64,000 nt of DNA. Source: DAOPXV01 sp964551445 (lineage in GTDB: Bacteria > Muiribacteriota > UBA9980). Location: assembly GCA_964551445.1 (NCBI GenBank), contig CAZKCG010000013.1, forward strand, positions 1 through 64,000, given 5' to 3'. This document shows, piece by piece, positions 1 through 8,379 of the stretch (positions are counted from its first letter, which is position 1; every line of letters begins with the position of its first letter). The position numbers and the translations under genes were made by a program. A model generated the notes under the pieces. That model was given only the letters and a program-made list of their open reading frames with translations. It did no database searches and had not been told where the DNA came from.

Positions 1-1970
1 GATAGTGTTAGCGCCCACCGAAAGATTTATGGCCGGCGAAGGATTGCCGCTTGCGACTGCGCCGGCGTTGACGGTTATGGTTCCCGCTGCCGCCGTCGGC
101 GTAGCGGTGGCGGTGGTCACGCTGTTCGCGGCGCTCGCGGTGTAACTTAAAGTGTTCGTCGCGAAGGCGGGCGATATTGCGATCGTATTATTTCCGGCGT
201 CTTTCAGGACCAAAGCTGAAAGGCCGGCGGCCTGATCCGCTCTTGTTACCGCGATCGTATATGTTTTATCGGCTTTTCCTGTTTCGCTAACGGCGACGGT
301 TATGTTGTTAACGCCGACGATAAGATTTATGGCGTTTGAAGCCGCCCCGCTCGCGACGGATGTGTTGTTGACCTTTATGGAGGTTCCGGCCGGCGAAGAT
401 GGAGTGATCGTGATCGATGTCACTGCGTAAGCGACGCTTGAGGTATAATTGATCGTGTTTTGGGCGAAAACGGGATTAAGGACCGCGCCTCCGTTTGTCG
501 CAAGCGCAGTGAGCCCGGCGGTCTGGTCCTGTTTCGTTATGACGACGGTGTATGTTTTATCGGCTTTTCCGTTTTCGCTCGCGACGAGCGTTATCGTGTT
601 CTGGCCGGTTGAAACGGGTATGGCGGCGGAAGTAGCATCGCTTGATATGGCGGCCGCGTTAAGCGTCATGGTCCCGGCGGCGAAAACTGGTTTTACAGTT
701 ACTGACGCTATGGTGTTTGAAACGTTCGCGGTATAAGCCGTGACGGTCTGAGAGAACTGCGGGCTTAAACCGACCGCGGCTCCCGTATTATCTTTTATGG
801 TGAGCGCGCTCATGCCCGCGGCCTGATCCTGCCTGGTTATGGCGACGGTATAAGTCTTATCGAGTTTTCCGCTTTCGCTCGCGGTGATGAGAATATTGTT
901 CAGGCCGACGTTAAGCGCTATTGCCGCCGAGGCGTTCCCGCTTCCGGTGGTGCTGCCGTTGACGAGTATCGTGCCGGCGGCGGCCGTCGGAGTGATCGTG
1001 ACCGAACTTACCGCGTAGGCGGAGCTCGCCGTGTAGCTTAATGTGCCCTGGGCAAACACCGGTGAAATCGCTATAGTGTTATTCGAAGCGTCTTTTAAGA
1101 CCAGCGCCGAAAGTCCCGCGGCCTGGTCCTGGCGGGTAACGATTATGGTATAAGTTTTATTGGCTTTTGAGGTTTCGCTCGCGACTATGGTAACGGTATT
1201 CGCGCCGAAATTAAGGTTTATCGCCTGCGATGCGGCCCCGCTCGCGACGGAGGTTCCATTGACCGCTATGGTGCCGGCGGCTGCCGAGGGCGTTAAAGTT
1301 ATCGATGACACGGAGTTTCCAACATTGAGTGAATATGATATGACCGAGTTCGCGAACGCCGGCGTAAGCGAAAGTACTGTATTAACGGCGTCTTTTACGA
1401 CAAGTGCGCTGAGGCCGCCCGCCTCTTCCTGCCTGGTTATGGTTATCGTGTAGGTTTTGGCGGCTTTCCCTGATTCCGTAACGGCTATCGTTATAGTGTT
1501 AGCTCCGAAATTAAGCGCTATCGGCGAAGAATTATTTCCGCTCGCGACCTGATTGGAATTAACCGTGATCATGCCGTTATCCGCCGTAGGTTTGACCGTC
1601 GTTGAGGTTACGAGCGTGGAAACGCTCGCCGTATAGGCCGTTACCGCGGAAGAGAACGCCGGGGTCAAAGATATTCCCGTAAGGGTCAGCGCGGAAAGGC
1701 CTGCAGAAAGTTCCTGTCTGGTTATGGTTATCGAATATATGCGGTCGCTTTTTCCGTTCTCGCTGACTATGACGCTTACGGCGTTCGCTCCCGCCGCGAT
1801 GTTCTCAAGCACTCCGCCGGCTTTTTCAACGCCGGCGAGCATGACCTTGAACGCGGTCCCCGCGGCGGCCGCGGGCGTGATCTTAACCGCCGTCAGGGAT
1901 GTCGGGATATTTATCGAATAACTCGCGGTCGAGCCTGAAAAGCCTGTAAGAAGCTCGCTTCCGCTTCCGT
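1..1970 (-). repeat. tandem repeats of about 300 bp coding cadherin-like modules
   Basis: The segment coding KxxKTYTIxVTR recurs near 250, 548, 848, 1148 and 1448, almost exactly every 300 bp, with a more divergent unit near 1735. This gives about six to seven units, the leftmost cut by the window edge. Units keep frame and share the start motif QxAGLSALxLKD and a VNNI/ANTI(T)V(A)SE(S/T)GKADK motif, but differ at many bases. They are old duplications rather than a fresh expansion. Confidence 0.8.
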
Positions 1971-4101
1971 TGGCGTTTTCCTTAACGCTGAGCGCCAGAA
2001 GCGCTTTTGCCTGTATAACGTAATTAGCTGTGGTTACGTCGGATGATGTCATACCGGTTTTTATCGCCACGGCCTTGATGGTTTTCGTTGAATCTACGCT
2101 TAACGGCCCGCTGTAGAGAGTGCCGGAAACCGTGGGAGTGCTTCCGTTTTCCGTGTAATAAATGGAAGCCCCCGCCGTAAGGCAGGTGATCGAAACGCTC
2201 TGGGTGGTTTCAAAAGATCCGGCGGCCGGTGAAAATTCCGGCGCCGCCGCTTTTATGTAATAAGCAGAAGTTGCGATGTCCGAATCAAGACGGCCCGCTT
2301 TTAAAGCGACTGCTTTCAATGTGGTGTTCTGAGAAATATTTACGGGGGCTGAATATGCCGTTCCATTGGCCGCGCCCGGGGCTGAGCCGTCGACGGTGTA
2401 TTTGATGGTCGCCTGAGCGTCCGCGTGCGTTATAACGGCCTGCTGCGCCGCCGTGTAAATGCCGGCGGGAGGAGTTATGACGGGCGGCTGCATTTTTGAT
2501 TCGACACCGGCTACGGTTATGTTTCCTCCGACGTTAGACGCAAGAGTATAATCGTATGTCTGAGAATTAGTGTTGGTGTAGGAGACCCCTTCGAGCGAGT
2601 TGACGGCCAGATCATAGGAGGCGTTGTCCAGAAACAGCGTGGATGTTTCGCGAACGTTGAATTTTATGGCCCCGGCGGTTATCTGTAAATTGGAGAATTC
2701 ATCGGTGAATAGCTTTTCACCGTTTCCGGGCGTGTAGCCGTAAACGAAAACTCCGGCCGTGATGCCTGAAGTTTTATTGGCCGTTACGGTGATCTTTAAT
2801 TTTAACGCGGCAGGCTGGTCTATGACGAAAGATAAATTGTCGGCGCGCTTGAAGTTGAATTCGAAATACGGGGCGGGCGTGTTTATCGTCTGAGCCGCCC
2901 GGCCTCCGGCAAGGGTGTAAATATTGCCGGTGATCTGCGACGACGATCCGACGGTGATATTATCGAGCGCCAGAGGCGATATGGCGGGGCCGGTGATAAC
3001 ATAGGTCGCGGAGGAAACGTCGGAACTTACGAACCCTTCCATTATGGTCATGGCTTTGATCGTCGCCGATTGCTCAAGCGTTATCGGCCCCTGATATATT
3101 TCACCGTTAGTCTGAGAAGGGTTTGTCCCGTCGGCAGTGTATTTGACGGCCGCGCCGGCGGTGTTGGTCGAAATAGTTATTTTAGTGGTTTTTTCATAGC
3201 TTCCGCCGGCCGGATTGAAGACCGGGATCGCGGCTACGGGCCTTATCTCAGTTTTTATCCTGGTATTTATCTCAGCGATGTCGAAAGAAGTGATATCCGA
3301 CTGAGCGGAGATTATTCTTCCGCCGATCAATATGGAAGAACCGCCGCCTGTGGCTTTAGAAACTTTAGCGAAGGCTTCGATAAGGCTTTCCACGCTTTTT
3401 AAAAACGTGGAACGGGCGGTTTCGGCGCTCTGATCAGGCGTCGTCAGAACCGTTTTCAGAGCGGTGGTAAGAGGCGTGATCACTCTCGTCCCGTCGGCGT
3501 CGTTTATAGCCGAGTCAACGTCTTTTTCAAACTGCGTTTTTTCGAAAGTGTCCGCAGTAGCTATATATGTCTGCGGCAGTTTCGACCGGTCGTTTAAAAC
3601 CAGAAGCGATTTGACGGTGGTTTCCTCATTTATTTTTACGCCGCTGACCTTTAATATGCTGGCGGTTATGTCGGATTTTTTTGGAAGCCTGCCGAGAAGG
3701 TTTTTATAAATTACCTGGCCCGCCGCGTTTTTTGCCGTGACCATAAGGTATCTGCTTTCAGTGTCAAGCGGGGCCGTGACGCGGAATGAGTTGAGACCTC
3801 TGTAAACGGCCGTAGCGCCAGGTATTTTTTCATCATTCTCATCGGATACAGCCATAGAACTAACCGTTTGGAAATCGGTCTGCCGTTCGGGCGCGGCCGT
3901 GGCAGAAGGTGAAGCGGAACCGATCCTGCCGGTGATCTCTATGGATTTCGGCTCCGCGCCGGATCCGTTATTATCGGTCGCGGCCGGAGTTACTGAACCG
4001 CCGCCGTCTCCTCCCCCGCACCCGGACGAGCCAAGCGTCATAAGAATGAAGGCTGAAAGAATAACGAGTTTAAAAAAAGTATTTTTCGAGAAAATTTTCA
4101 T
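1..4101 (-). CDS. giant surface lipoprotein with CHB_HEX_C and cadherin-like repeats (C-terminus beyond window)
   Basis: Open from the ATG at 4101-4099 to the window edge, 1367 codons without a stop, so the C-terminus is missing. GGAGG (4112-4116) precedes the start. The N-terminus is a lipoprotein signal peptide, a hydrophobic stretch ending in lipobox-like LGSSGC and then a Gly-rich linker, so the protein is probably lipid-anchored outside the cytoplasmic membrane. Domains: a Ser/Thr-rich region to about residue 285; three chitobiase/hexosaminidase C-terminal-like (CHB_HEX_C) modules at about 290-367, 541-615 and 617-694, each with a YT(A/V/E)(D/N)G motif; then from about 700 a run of roughly 100-residue cadherin-like beta-sandwich modules, each ending KTYTI-(A/V/I)-T-R. 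No catalytic domain is seen. Likely role is adhesion or envelope structure (inference). Confidence 0.85.
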   Translation of the reverse strand, partial: MKIFSKNTFFKLVILSAFILMTLGSSGCGGGDGGGSVTPAATDNNGSGAEPKSIEITGRIGSASPSATAAPERQTDFQTVSSMAVSDENDEKIPGATAVYRGLNSFRVTAPLDTESRYLMVTAKNAAGQVIYKNLLGRLPKKSDITASILKVSGVKINEETTVKSLLVLNDRSKLPQTYIATADTFEKTQFEKDVDSAINDADGTRVITPLTTALKTVLTTPDQSAETARSTFLKSVESLIEAFAKVSKATGGGSSILIGGRIISAQSDITSFDIAEINTRIKTEIRPVAAIPVFNPAGGSYEKTTKITISTNTAGAAVKYTADGTNPSQTNGEIYQGPITLEQSATIKAMTIMEGFVSSDVSSATYVITGPAISPLALDNITVGSSSQITGNIYTLAGGRAAQTINTPAPYFEFNFKRADNLSFVIDQPAALKLKITVTANKTSGITAGVFVYGYTPGNGEKLFTDEFSNLQITAGAIKFNVRETSTLFLDNASYDLAVNSLEGVSYTNTNSQTYDYTLASNVGGNITVAGVESKMQPPVITPPAGIYTAAQQAVITHADAQATIKYTVDGSAPGAANGTAYSAPVNISQNTTLKAVALKAGRLDSDIATSAYYIKAAAPEFSPAAGSFETTQSVSITCLTAGASIYYTENGSTPTVSGTLYSGPLSVDSTKTIKAVAIKTGMTSSDVTTANYVIQAKALLALSVKENANGSGSELLTGFSGSTASYSINIPTSLTAVKITPAAAAGTAFKVMLAGVEKAGGVLENIAAGANAVSVIVSENGKSDRIYSITITRQELSAGLSALTLTGISLTPAFSSAVTAYTASVSTLVTSTTVKPTADNGMITVNSNQVASGNNSSPIALNFGANTITIAVTESGKAAKTYTITITRQEEAGGLSALVVKDAVNTVLSLTPAFANSVISYSLNVGNSVSSITLTPSAAAGTIAVNGTSVASGAASQAINLNFGANTVTIVASETSKANKTYTIIVTRQDQAAGLSALVLKDASNNTIAISPVFAQGTLSYTASSAYAVSSVTITPTAAAGTILVNGSTTGSGNASAAIALNVGLNNILITASESGKLDKTYTVAITRQDQAAGMSALTIKDNTGAAVGLSPQFSQTVTAYTANVSNTIASVTVKPVFAAGTMTLNAAAISSDATSAAIPVSTGQNTITLVASENGKADKTYTVVITKQDQTAGLTALATNGGAVLNPVFAQNTINYTSSVAYAVTSITITPSSPAGTSIKVNNTSVASGAASNAINLIVGVNNITVAVSETGKADKTYTIAVTRADQAAGLSALVLKDAGNNTIAISPAFATNTLSYTASAANSVTTATATPTAAAGTITVNAGAVASGNPSPAINLSVGANTI

Positions 4102-4111
4102 TCCGGTAAAA

Positions 4112-4133
4112 CCTCCGCCGAAGGGCAATTATA
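4112..4133 (-). promoter_or_regulatory. candidate -10 box and Shine-Dalgarno of the repeat lipoprotein gene
   Basis: On the minus strand TATAAT (4133-4128) lies just past the upstream gene's terminator, and GGAGG (4116-4112) lies 10 nt before the ATG. The only bases available for a -35 fall inside the terminator stem and do not match TTGACA, so this is a weak call apart from the ribosome binding site. Confidence 0.4.
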
Positions 4134-4141
4134 TTTTAAGA

Positions 4142-4170
4142 TAAAAAAACCATCCCCATTGTAAATGGGG
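4142..4170 (-). terminator. rho-independent terminator after the metalloprotease gene
   Basis: CCCCATT (4154-4160) and AATGGGG (4164-4170) form a perfect 7-bp stem with a 3-nt loop. Read on the minus strand it is followed by ATGG and seven Ts (4149-4143). It separates the metalloprotease gene from the repeat lipoprotein gene. Confidence 0.8.
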
Positions 4171-4275
4171 AAGTTTAAATGTTATTTCATATTCTTTATT
4201 GTTTCAGGCATAATTATTTCAGTAAATCGTCTCTTTGGCCGCCGCGTGCAACGGCGGCTTCATGAGAGCATATGT

Positions 4276-5649
4276 TTATTGGCCGATCTCTCCGTTCAAC
4301 GCTTTCATTTCTTCGCCGAGTTTTTCCGAAGCGGCGGTATCGTCTTCCATCAGCGCTTTTTTATATTTTTCATACAGCGCCTTCTGTTTTTCTTTCAATT
4401 TCAAAAGGATCTCTCCCGAATCATCAGTGGAATCATCGTTTTTAAGGGCGTATTTAGATTCGACCATTTCCCTTCTGCTTTCGTCGGTATGAACGGCCGG
4501 CGCTTTTAAAACGGCCGCGGCGGAAGACACGGCGTTCTCTTTTTTCTTGAAGAGCCCGCCAGCCCAGGTTCTGAAAGTGCCCCAAAGGTTTTTAACGTTC
4601 TGCACCTTGGTGGCGAACCATTCTTTTATGCCGTAGTTGTAGTTCACGGTGAGAACGCCGTTGGTGTCTTTTTTTACTATGCGTTCGACCGCGGCTTTAT
4701 CGGCGGGATAGTCTTTAACGTAATCCACCAGGAATGTGTTAAGCGTCTGTGGTTTGTGTTTCGTCATCGTGTCGATCATTTTTTTATAGCCCGCGTCGCC
4801 GTCGGGATTTATTTCTTTGTCGGTGCAGATATCCAGAAGTATTTTCGCGTTAACGCCTTCGGTCCTGCTTAATTCGTCGGCTGTTTTAGCGCGTCCGTCC
4901 ACTTTAGTGTAATCGCCTATCGTCCGTTTCGTGAAATAAGCGCCGTTGAATTCGGCCCAGCCCTCAAGGAGAGCGAATTCGGGATTGGTTATCTTGTCTT
5001 TCCAGTGGCCTTCTTTTTTCATGGCTTCGATCAGGTTTTCGGATATCCCTTTCGGGTACAGCAACATGCCGTGGGTCGGAAACATTATTACGTGGCCCAT
5101 CTCATGGCATACGGTCTCGTAACCCCAGCGGTCATTGGTTTTTACTTCGTTTATGGTCGCTGATGAAAGCGTTATGAGCGGAGCAGCCTTCATTGAAAAA
5201 GAATTTTTCCCGTCGGCTCCGGTTTCCAGAAGGCCGAAAGGTTTTTCCGTGGCGAAACTTACGCCTTTTACGCGGCCCTCGTCGAGAACCATATAAACGG
5301 GGTCGGGCTTATAGCCGGCGATAAGGTTTTTTATTTTTTCTTCGCCTATGAAGGAAAAATTAGAGCGGATGTTCCTTTCGAAGTTCTCACGCTGAAATTG
5401 CTGGTAAAGCCTTATTTGTTTGACGAATTCGGGTGATGTCCGCAGTTTTTTGGTTATATCGCTTTCCTGGTTTTCTTTGATATAGACCATGCTGCTTGAG
5501 GGCCCGACTTTATGAGGGCGCATTATAACCATTTCGGAATCGTCAAGCTGCGCGGTTTCAAACGCGAAAAGAGCGCCCGCCTGGAAAAACAAAACGGACG
5601 CGAGAAGAAACATAAGCCGGACCGTGATATTGAGGATCCTTTTCTGCAT
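4276..5649 (-). CDS. secreted zincin-type metalloprotease, HExxH family
   Basis: 457 residues. The N-terminus is an export signal: MQKR, a hydrophobic core, and a possible cleavage after ALFA near residue 29. The core motif is HEMGH at about 182-186, with EGWAE about 45 residues later (229-233), the arrangement of zinc metalloproteases of the gluzincin type, where the two His and the downstream Glu bind zinc. The preceding stretch speaks of a substrate-cleft strand (ITLSSATINEV), and the C-terminal third (about 360-457) is charged and helical. No close family is recognised. There is no clear Shine-Dalgarno before the ATG. A terminator follows at 4142-4170. Likely acts in the periplasm or outside the cell; the substrate is unknown. 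Confidence 0.75.
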   Translation of the reverse strand: MQKRILNITVRLMFLLASVLFFQAGALFAFETAQLDDSEMVIMRPHKVGPSSSMVYIKENQESDITKKLRTSPEFVKQIRLYQQFQRENFERNIRSNFSFIGEEKIKNLIAGYKPDPVYMVLDEGRVKGVSFATEKPFGLLETGADGKNSFSMKAAPLITLSSATINEVKTNDRWGYETVCHEMGHVIMFPTHGMLLYPKGISENLIEAMKKEGHWKDKITNPEFALLEGWAEFNGAYFTKRTIGDYTKVDGRAKTADELSRTEGVNAKILLDICTDKEINPDGDAGYKKMIDTMTKHKPQTLNTFLVDYVKDYPADKAAVERIVKKDTNGVLTVNYNYGIKEWFATKVQNVKNLWGTFRTWAGGLFKKKENAVSSAAAVLKAPAVHTDESRREMVESKYALKNDDSTDDSGEILLKLKEKQKALYEKYKKALMEDDTAASEKLGEEMKALNGEIGQ

Positions 5650-5937
5650 ACTACCAACTCGCTTTCTTAAAAAAATTTATAATGAAAAATTAATTCAACG
5701 CTTCGCAGCTACGCTGACGGGATAGTCCCCGGCGATGTGAGGGGCCGGGATCATGAATGCTTTTAAAACAACATTTGTTAATCACGCAAGGACGAATGGT
5801 CATTTTCCGAAAAGATCACGGCAAAAAAGCCGTTAAAAAAATCTATATATTAATTATATAAAAAAAACGCCAATTATTCAAGCATATTAGCAAATTTTTA
5901 TCAAAAAAACGCATTGGTTAAAATACTAGTATTTTAG
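5650..5937. other. AT-rich divergent intergenic region with a GC-rich structured island
   Basis: No gene is visible. A GC-rich island at about 5699-5750 stands out from very AT-rich flanks. In it GGGA (5719-5722) can pair with TCCC (5726-5729), while CCCGGC (5728-5733) can pair instead with GCCGGG (5744-5749). The two hairpins are mutually exclusive. A further hairpin ACGGC/GCCGT lies near 5818-5835 with no T-run on the correct side for a terminator. No known riboswitch consensus could be matched. Confidence 0.4.
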
Positions 5938-5966
5938 TTGACATTTAAATAAAAAAAAGTTAAGAT
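5938..5966 (+). promoter_or_regulatory. sigma-70-type promoter of the VIT-vWA operon
   Basis: TTGACA (5938-5943), 17-nt spacer, TAAGAT (5961-5966). The expected transcript start is near 5973, giving a leader of about 40 nt to a G-rich ribosome binding site at 6000-6005. Confidence 0.75.
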
Positions 5967-6012
5967 ATTTTTATAAAACTTATATTAAAAAAATGTTCTG
6001 GGGGGATTAATT

Positions 6013-8379
6013 TTGATGTTTGAAACGGGGACCAAAAAGTTCTTTTTGTTTCTTATACTTTTCGTTATTGTCTTGACCAACGCCCTGCCGGCTTCAGCGA
6101 CCGGTTTTATAACCGTTAAAAAATCGTCCGGCTCCCGCGCTCCCAAAGAGCCGGAAGTCGTTATTAACAGCGAGGCGGTTACTATCGCCATACAAAATCA
6201 GATGGTCAAAACCAGAGTGGTGCAGGTTTTTAGAAACACCACCGGCCGCATCCTCGAAGGCGACTACATGTTTCCGCTTCCTTTCGGCGCAAACATCGTT
6301 TCCTTCGCCACGTGGGACGACGGCATGAGGATAAACGGCGTTATAATGGAAAAGGTAAAAGCGAAAAAAATATACGACGATATAGTTTCGAAAATGAAGG
6401 ACCCCGGCCTTCTTGAAAATGCGGGCTCGAACACTTTCCGCGCAAGGATCTTTCCCATCCCCGCCTTCGGGACCAAAAGGCTCGAACTCGAATACGTCGA
6501 ATATCTTCCTCTGGCCAACGGCCTTTACTCTTTCACTTATCCTCTTCATTCGTCCGACTTCAAAATGCCGCCGCGCGATCTTTCAATTGACGTCGAGATC
6601 GCTTCCGGATACGGTATCATTATGCCCCAAATATACTTTAAAAACATTGCGTTCACTAAAAATCAGGCCGGAACTTACGGCGCCTCGTATAAGGCCCTTG
6701 GCTTTTCCGACGCCATAGACTTTAAACTGTCCTATTCGCTTGATATTTCCAATTCCCGTTCGAAGGTCCTTGTTTTTAAAGACAAGACCGAAGAAACCGA
6801 AGAAACTTATTTTTTAACTAATTTCAGGCCCTTCGAACATGAAACGCGTGACGGGTCGGCGGCAGTAGCTCTTAAAAAAGCCGTGTTTCTCGTCGATGTC
6901 TCCTATTCCATGAAAGGCGGAAAGATGAAGGTCGTCAGAGACCTTTTTTCAAAACTTGAAACGTTCGAAGGCTTCGGCGCCATAAGGGCGTATTTTTTTA
7001 ATTCAGGCGTCCGCGATGTTTCATCCGGCGAGGCTCCCTGTTCAGGCGATAGTTTTGGAGCTATAAGAAATAAACTTTCACGGATAAGGCCTTTCTCTTA
7101 CTCGGACCCTTTGAGCGCGATCCGCGAGCTTGTCGATGTCATAAAAAAAGACGGCCGCAACGACTATAAAGCGATACTCATAAGCGACGGAAATTTCGAA
7201 CCGTCTTCGCAGGACGGCGCGCCCCTGGAAAAAACCTTGAAAACCATACTGGCGTCAGAACCAGCCGTCAGGTCTAATCTGACGCTTTCCGCCATAGGCG
7301 TGGGAAACGACTGCAATAACGACCGCATGAGCATGATCTCGAACGCGTTCTCAGGCGAGTTCAGGCCGGTCGCGGCCTCTGACGCCGGTCAGGCTTCCAT
7401 CTGCATAGCGCAGATGATGAAATCGGCTCTTTCGGGTATCGTCAAAGATCTCCGCTTCAGCCTTAAAGACCCGCGCGCGGCCGATATCTATCCGAACTCC
7501 GGAGTCAACGTCAATTTCGAGTCCGAACGCTGCTGCGTCGGTAAATTGTTTCAAAAAGGCCCGTTCGAATTGAACGCCGCCTATAATTACTCAGGCGCGC
7601 CGAAAAGCGCGAAACTTGCTTCCGACGGTTCCGACTCTCCGGGCGACTGGTATATTCCGCTTCTCTGGGGGCGCGAACGCGTCAACTACCTTACCGCTTA
7701 CATCGAACAGAACGGCGAGAACGAAGCGATGAAAAAAGAGATAATAAAACTTTCGAAAAGATTTAATTTCGTGACGAAATACACCTCATTCATAGCTGTG
7801 CCGCCCTCGATACTGCGCCCGCGCCGCATAAAACCGGGCGATCCGGAGGTCTATGTGAACGCTCCGGCCGATTCCAGGCTCGTTATGGTGAATCTGCCTT
7901 TCGGCGAAGCCGTGAAAGCCGAATATAACCGTAAAAAAGAAGCTTTCGTGGCCAGGTTCACGGCGCCGGCCCATGTGCGGGACGGAGAATACAACGCCGT
8001 CATACTCATAGTCGACAGGTGGGGCCGGGAGACGCACGAGAACGCCTCGTTCTGGATCGATTCCACTCCGCCGGAGCTATACGTTTCCTGCTCGCCGGGC
8101 TTGGCCCGCCCGGGTTCTCTTATGACCATAAAAGCCAACGCGTCGAGCGATACGGCTTCGATAACGGCGAGAGATCCATCCGGAAAACTCATCAATTTAA
8201 AATATGACGCTCTTACCAGCCTGTCGAAGGCGGTTTTCGAGATCGGGACCGGCCACCCACCGGGCGGCGGAAAATTCGAGATCGAGGCTATAGACCATGC
8301 CGGGAATAGGACCGTCAAATATCTTAAATATGCCGTTTCAAACGAAAAACAGGCGGGTGACGACAATGAAAAATTATAA
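6013..8379 (+). CDS. exported VIT and von Willebrand A domain protein
   Basis: 788 residues if read from TTG 6013; the ATG at 6016 is the next codon and equally possible behind GGGGGG at 6000-6005. There is a signal peptide (hydrophobic core about 10-22, cleavage after PASA). A VIT (vault/inter-alpha-trypsin) domain spans about 50-165, with the typical LEGDYMFPLP and RARIFPIPA stretches. A vWA domain follows at about 288-475 with the metal-site motif DVSYS at 295-299. The C-terminal 180 residues look like Ig-type beta-sandwiches. VIT-vWA proteins usually mediate adhesion or complex assembly outside the cytoplasm. The stop overlaps the start of the giant TPR gene by 14 bp, implying coupled translation and a shared job (inference). 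Confidence 0.85.
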   Translation: MMFETGTKKFFLFLILFVIVLTNALPASATGFITVKKSSGSRAPKEPEVVINSEAVTIAIQNQMVKTRVVQVFRNTTGRILEGDYMFPLPFGANIVSFATWDDGMRINGVIMEKVKAKKIYDDIVSKMKDPGLLENAGSNTFRARIFPIPAFGTKRLELEYVEYLPLANGLYSFTYPLHSSDFKMPPRDLSIDVEIASGYGIIMPQIYFKNIAFTKNQAGTYGASYKALGFSDAIDFKLSYSLDISNSRSKVLVFKDKTEETEETYFLTNFRPFEHETRDGSAAVALKKAVFLVDVSYSMKGGKMKVVRDLFSKLETFEGFGAIRAYFFNSGVRDVSSGEAPCSGDSFGAIRNKLSRIRPFSYSDPLSAIRELVDVIKKDGRNDYKAILISDGNFEPSSQDGAPLEKTLKTILASEPAVRSNLTLSAIGVGNDCNNDRMSMISNAFSGEFRPVAASDAGQASICIAQMMKSALSGIVKDLRFSLKDPRAADIYPNSGVNVNFESERCCVGKLFQKGPFELNAAYNYSGAPKSAKLASDGSDSPGDWYIPLLWGRERVNYLTAYIEQNGENEAMKKEIIKLSKRFNFVTKYTSFIAVPPSILRPRRIKPGDPEVYVNAPADSRLVMVNLPFGEAVKAEYNRKKEAFVARFTAPAHVRDGEYNAVILIVDRWGRETHENASFWIDSTPPELYVSCSPGLARPGSLMTIKANASSDTASITARDPSGKLINLKYDALTSLSKAVFEIGTGHPPGGGKFEIEAIDHAGNRTVKYLKYAVSNEKQAGDDNEKL

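Noticed and set aside
1..1970. 300-bp periodicity as a CRISPR array or mobile repeat
   Set aside because: The repeats are in frame, divergent and code for beta-sandwich modules.
5699..5835. c-di-GMP, fluoride or cobalamin riboswitch in the divergent leader
   Set aside because: No conserved core sequence of these classes could be aligned; kept only as an unassigned structured island.
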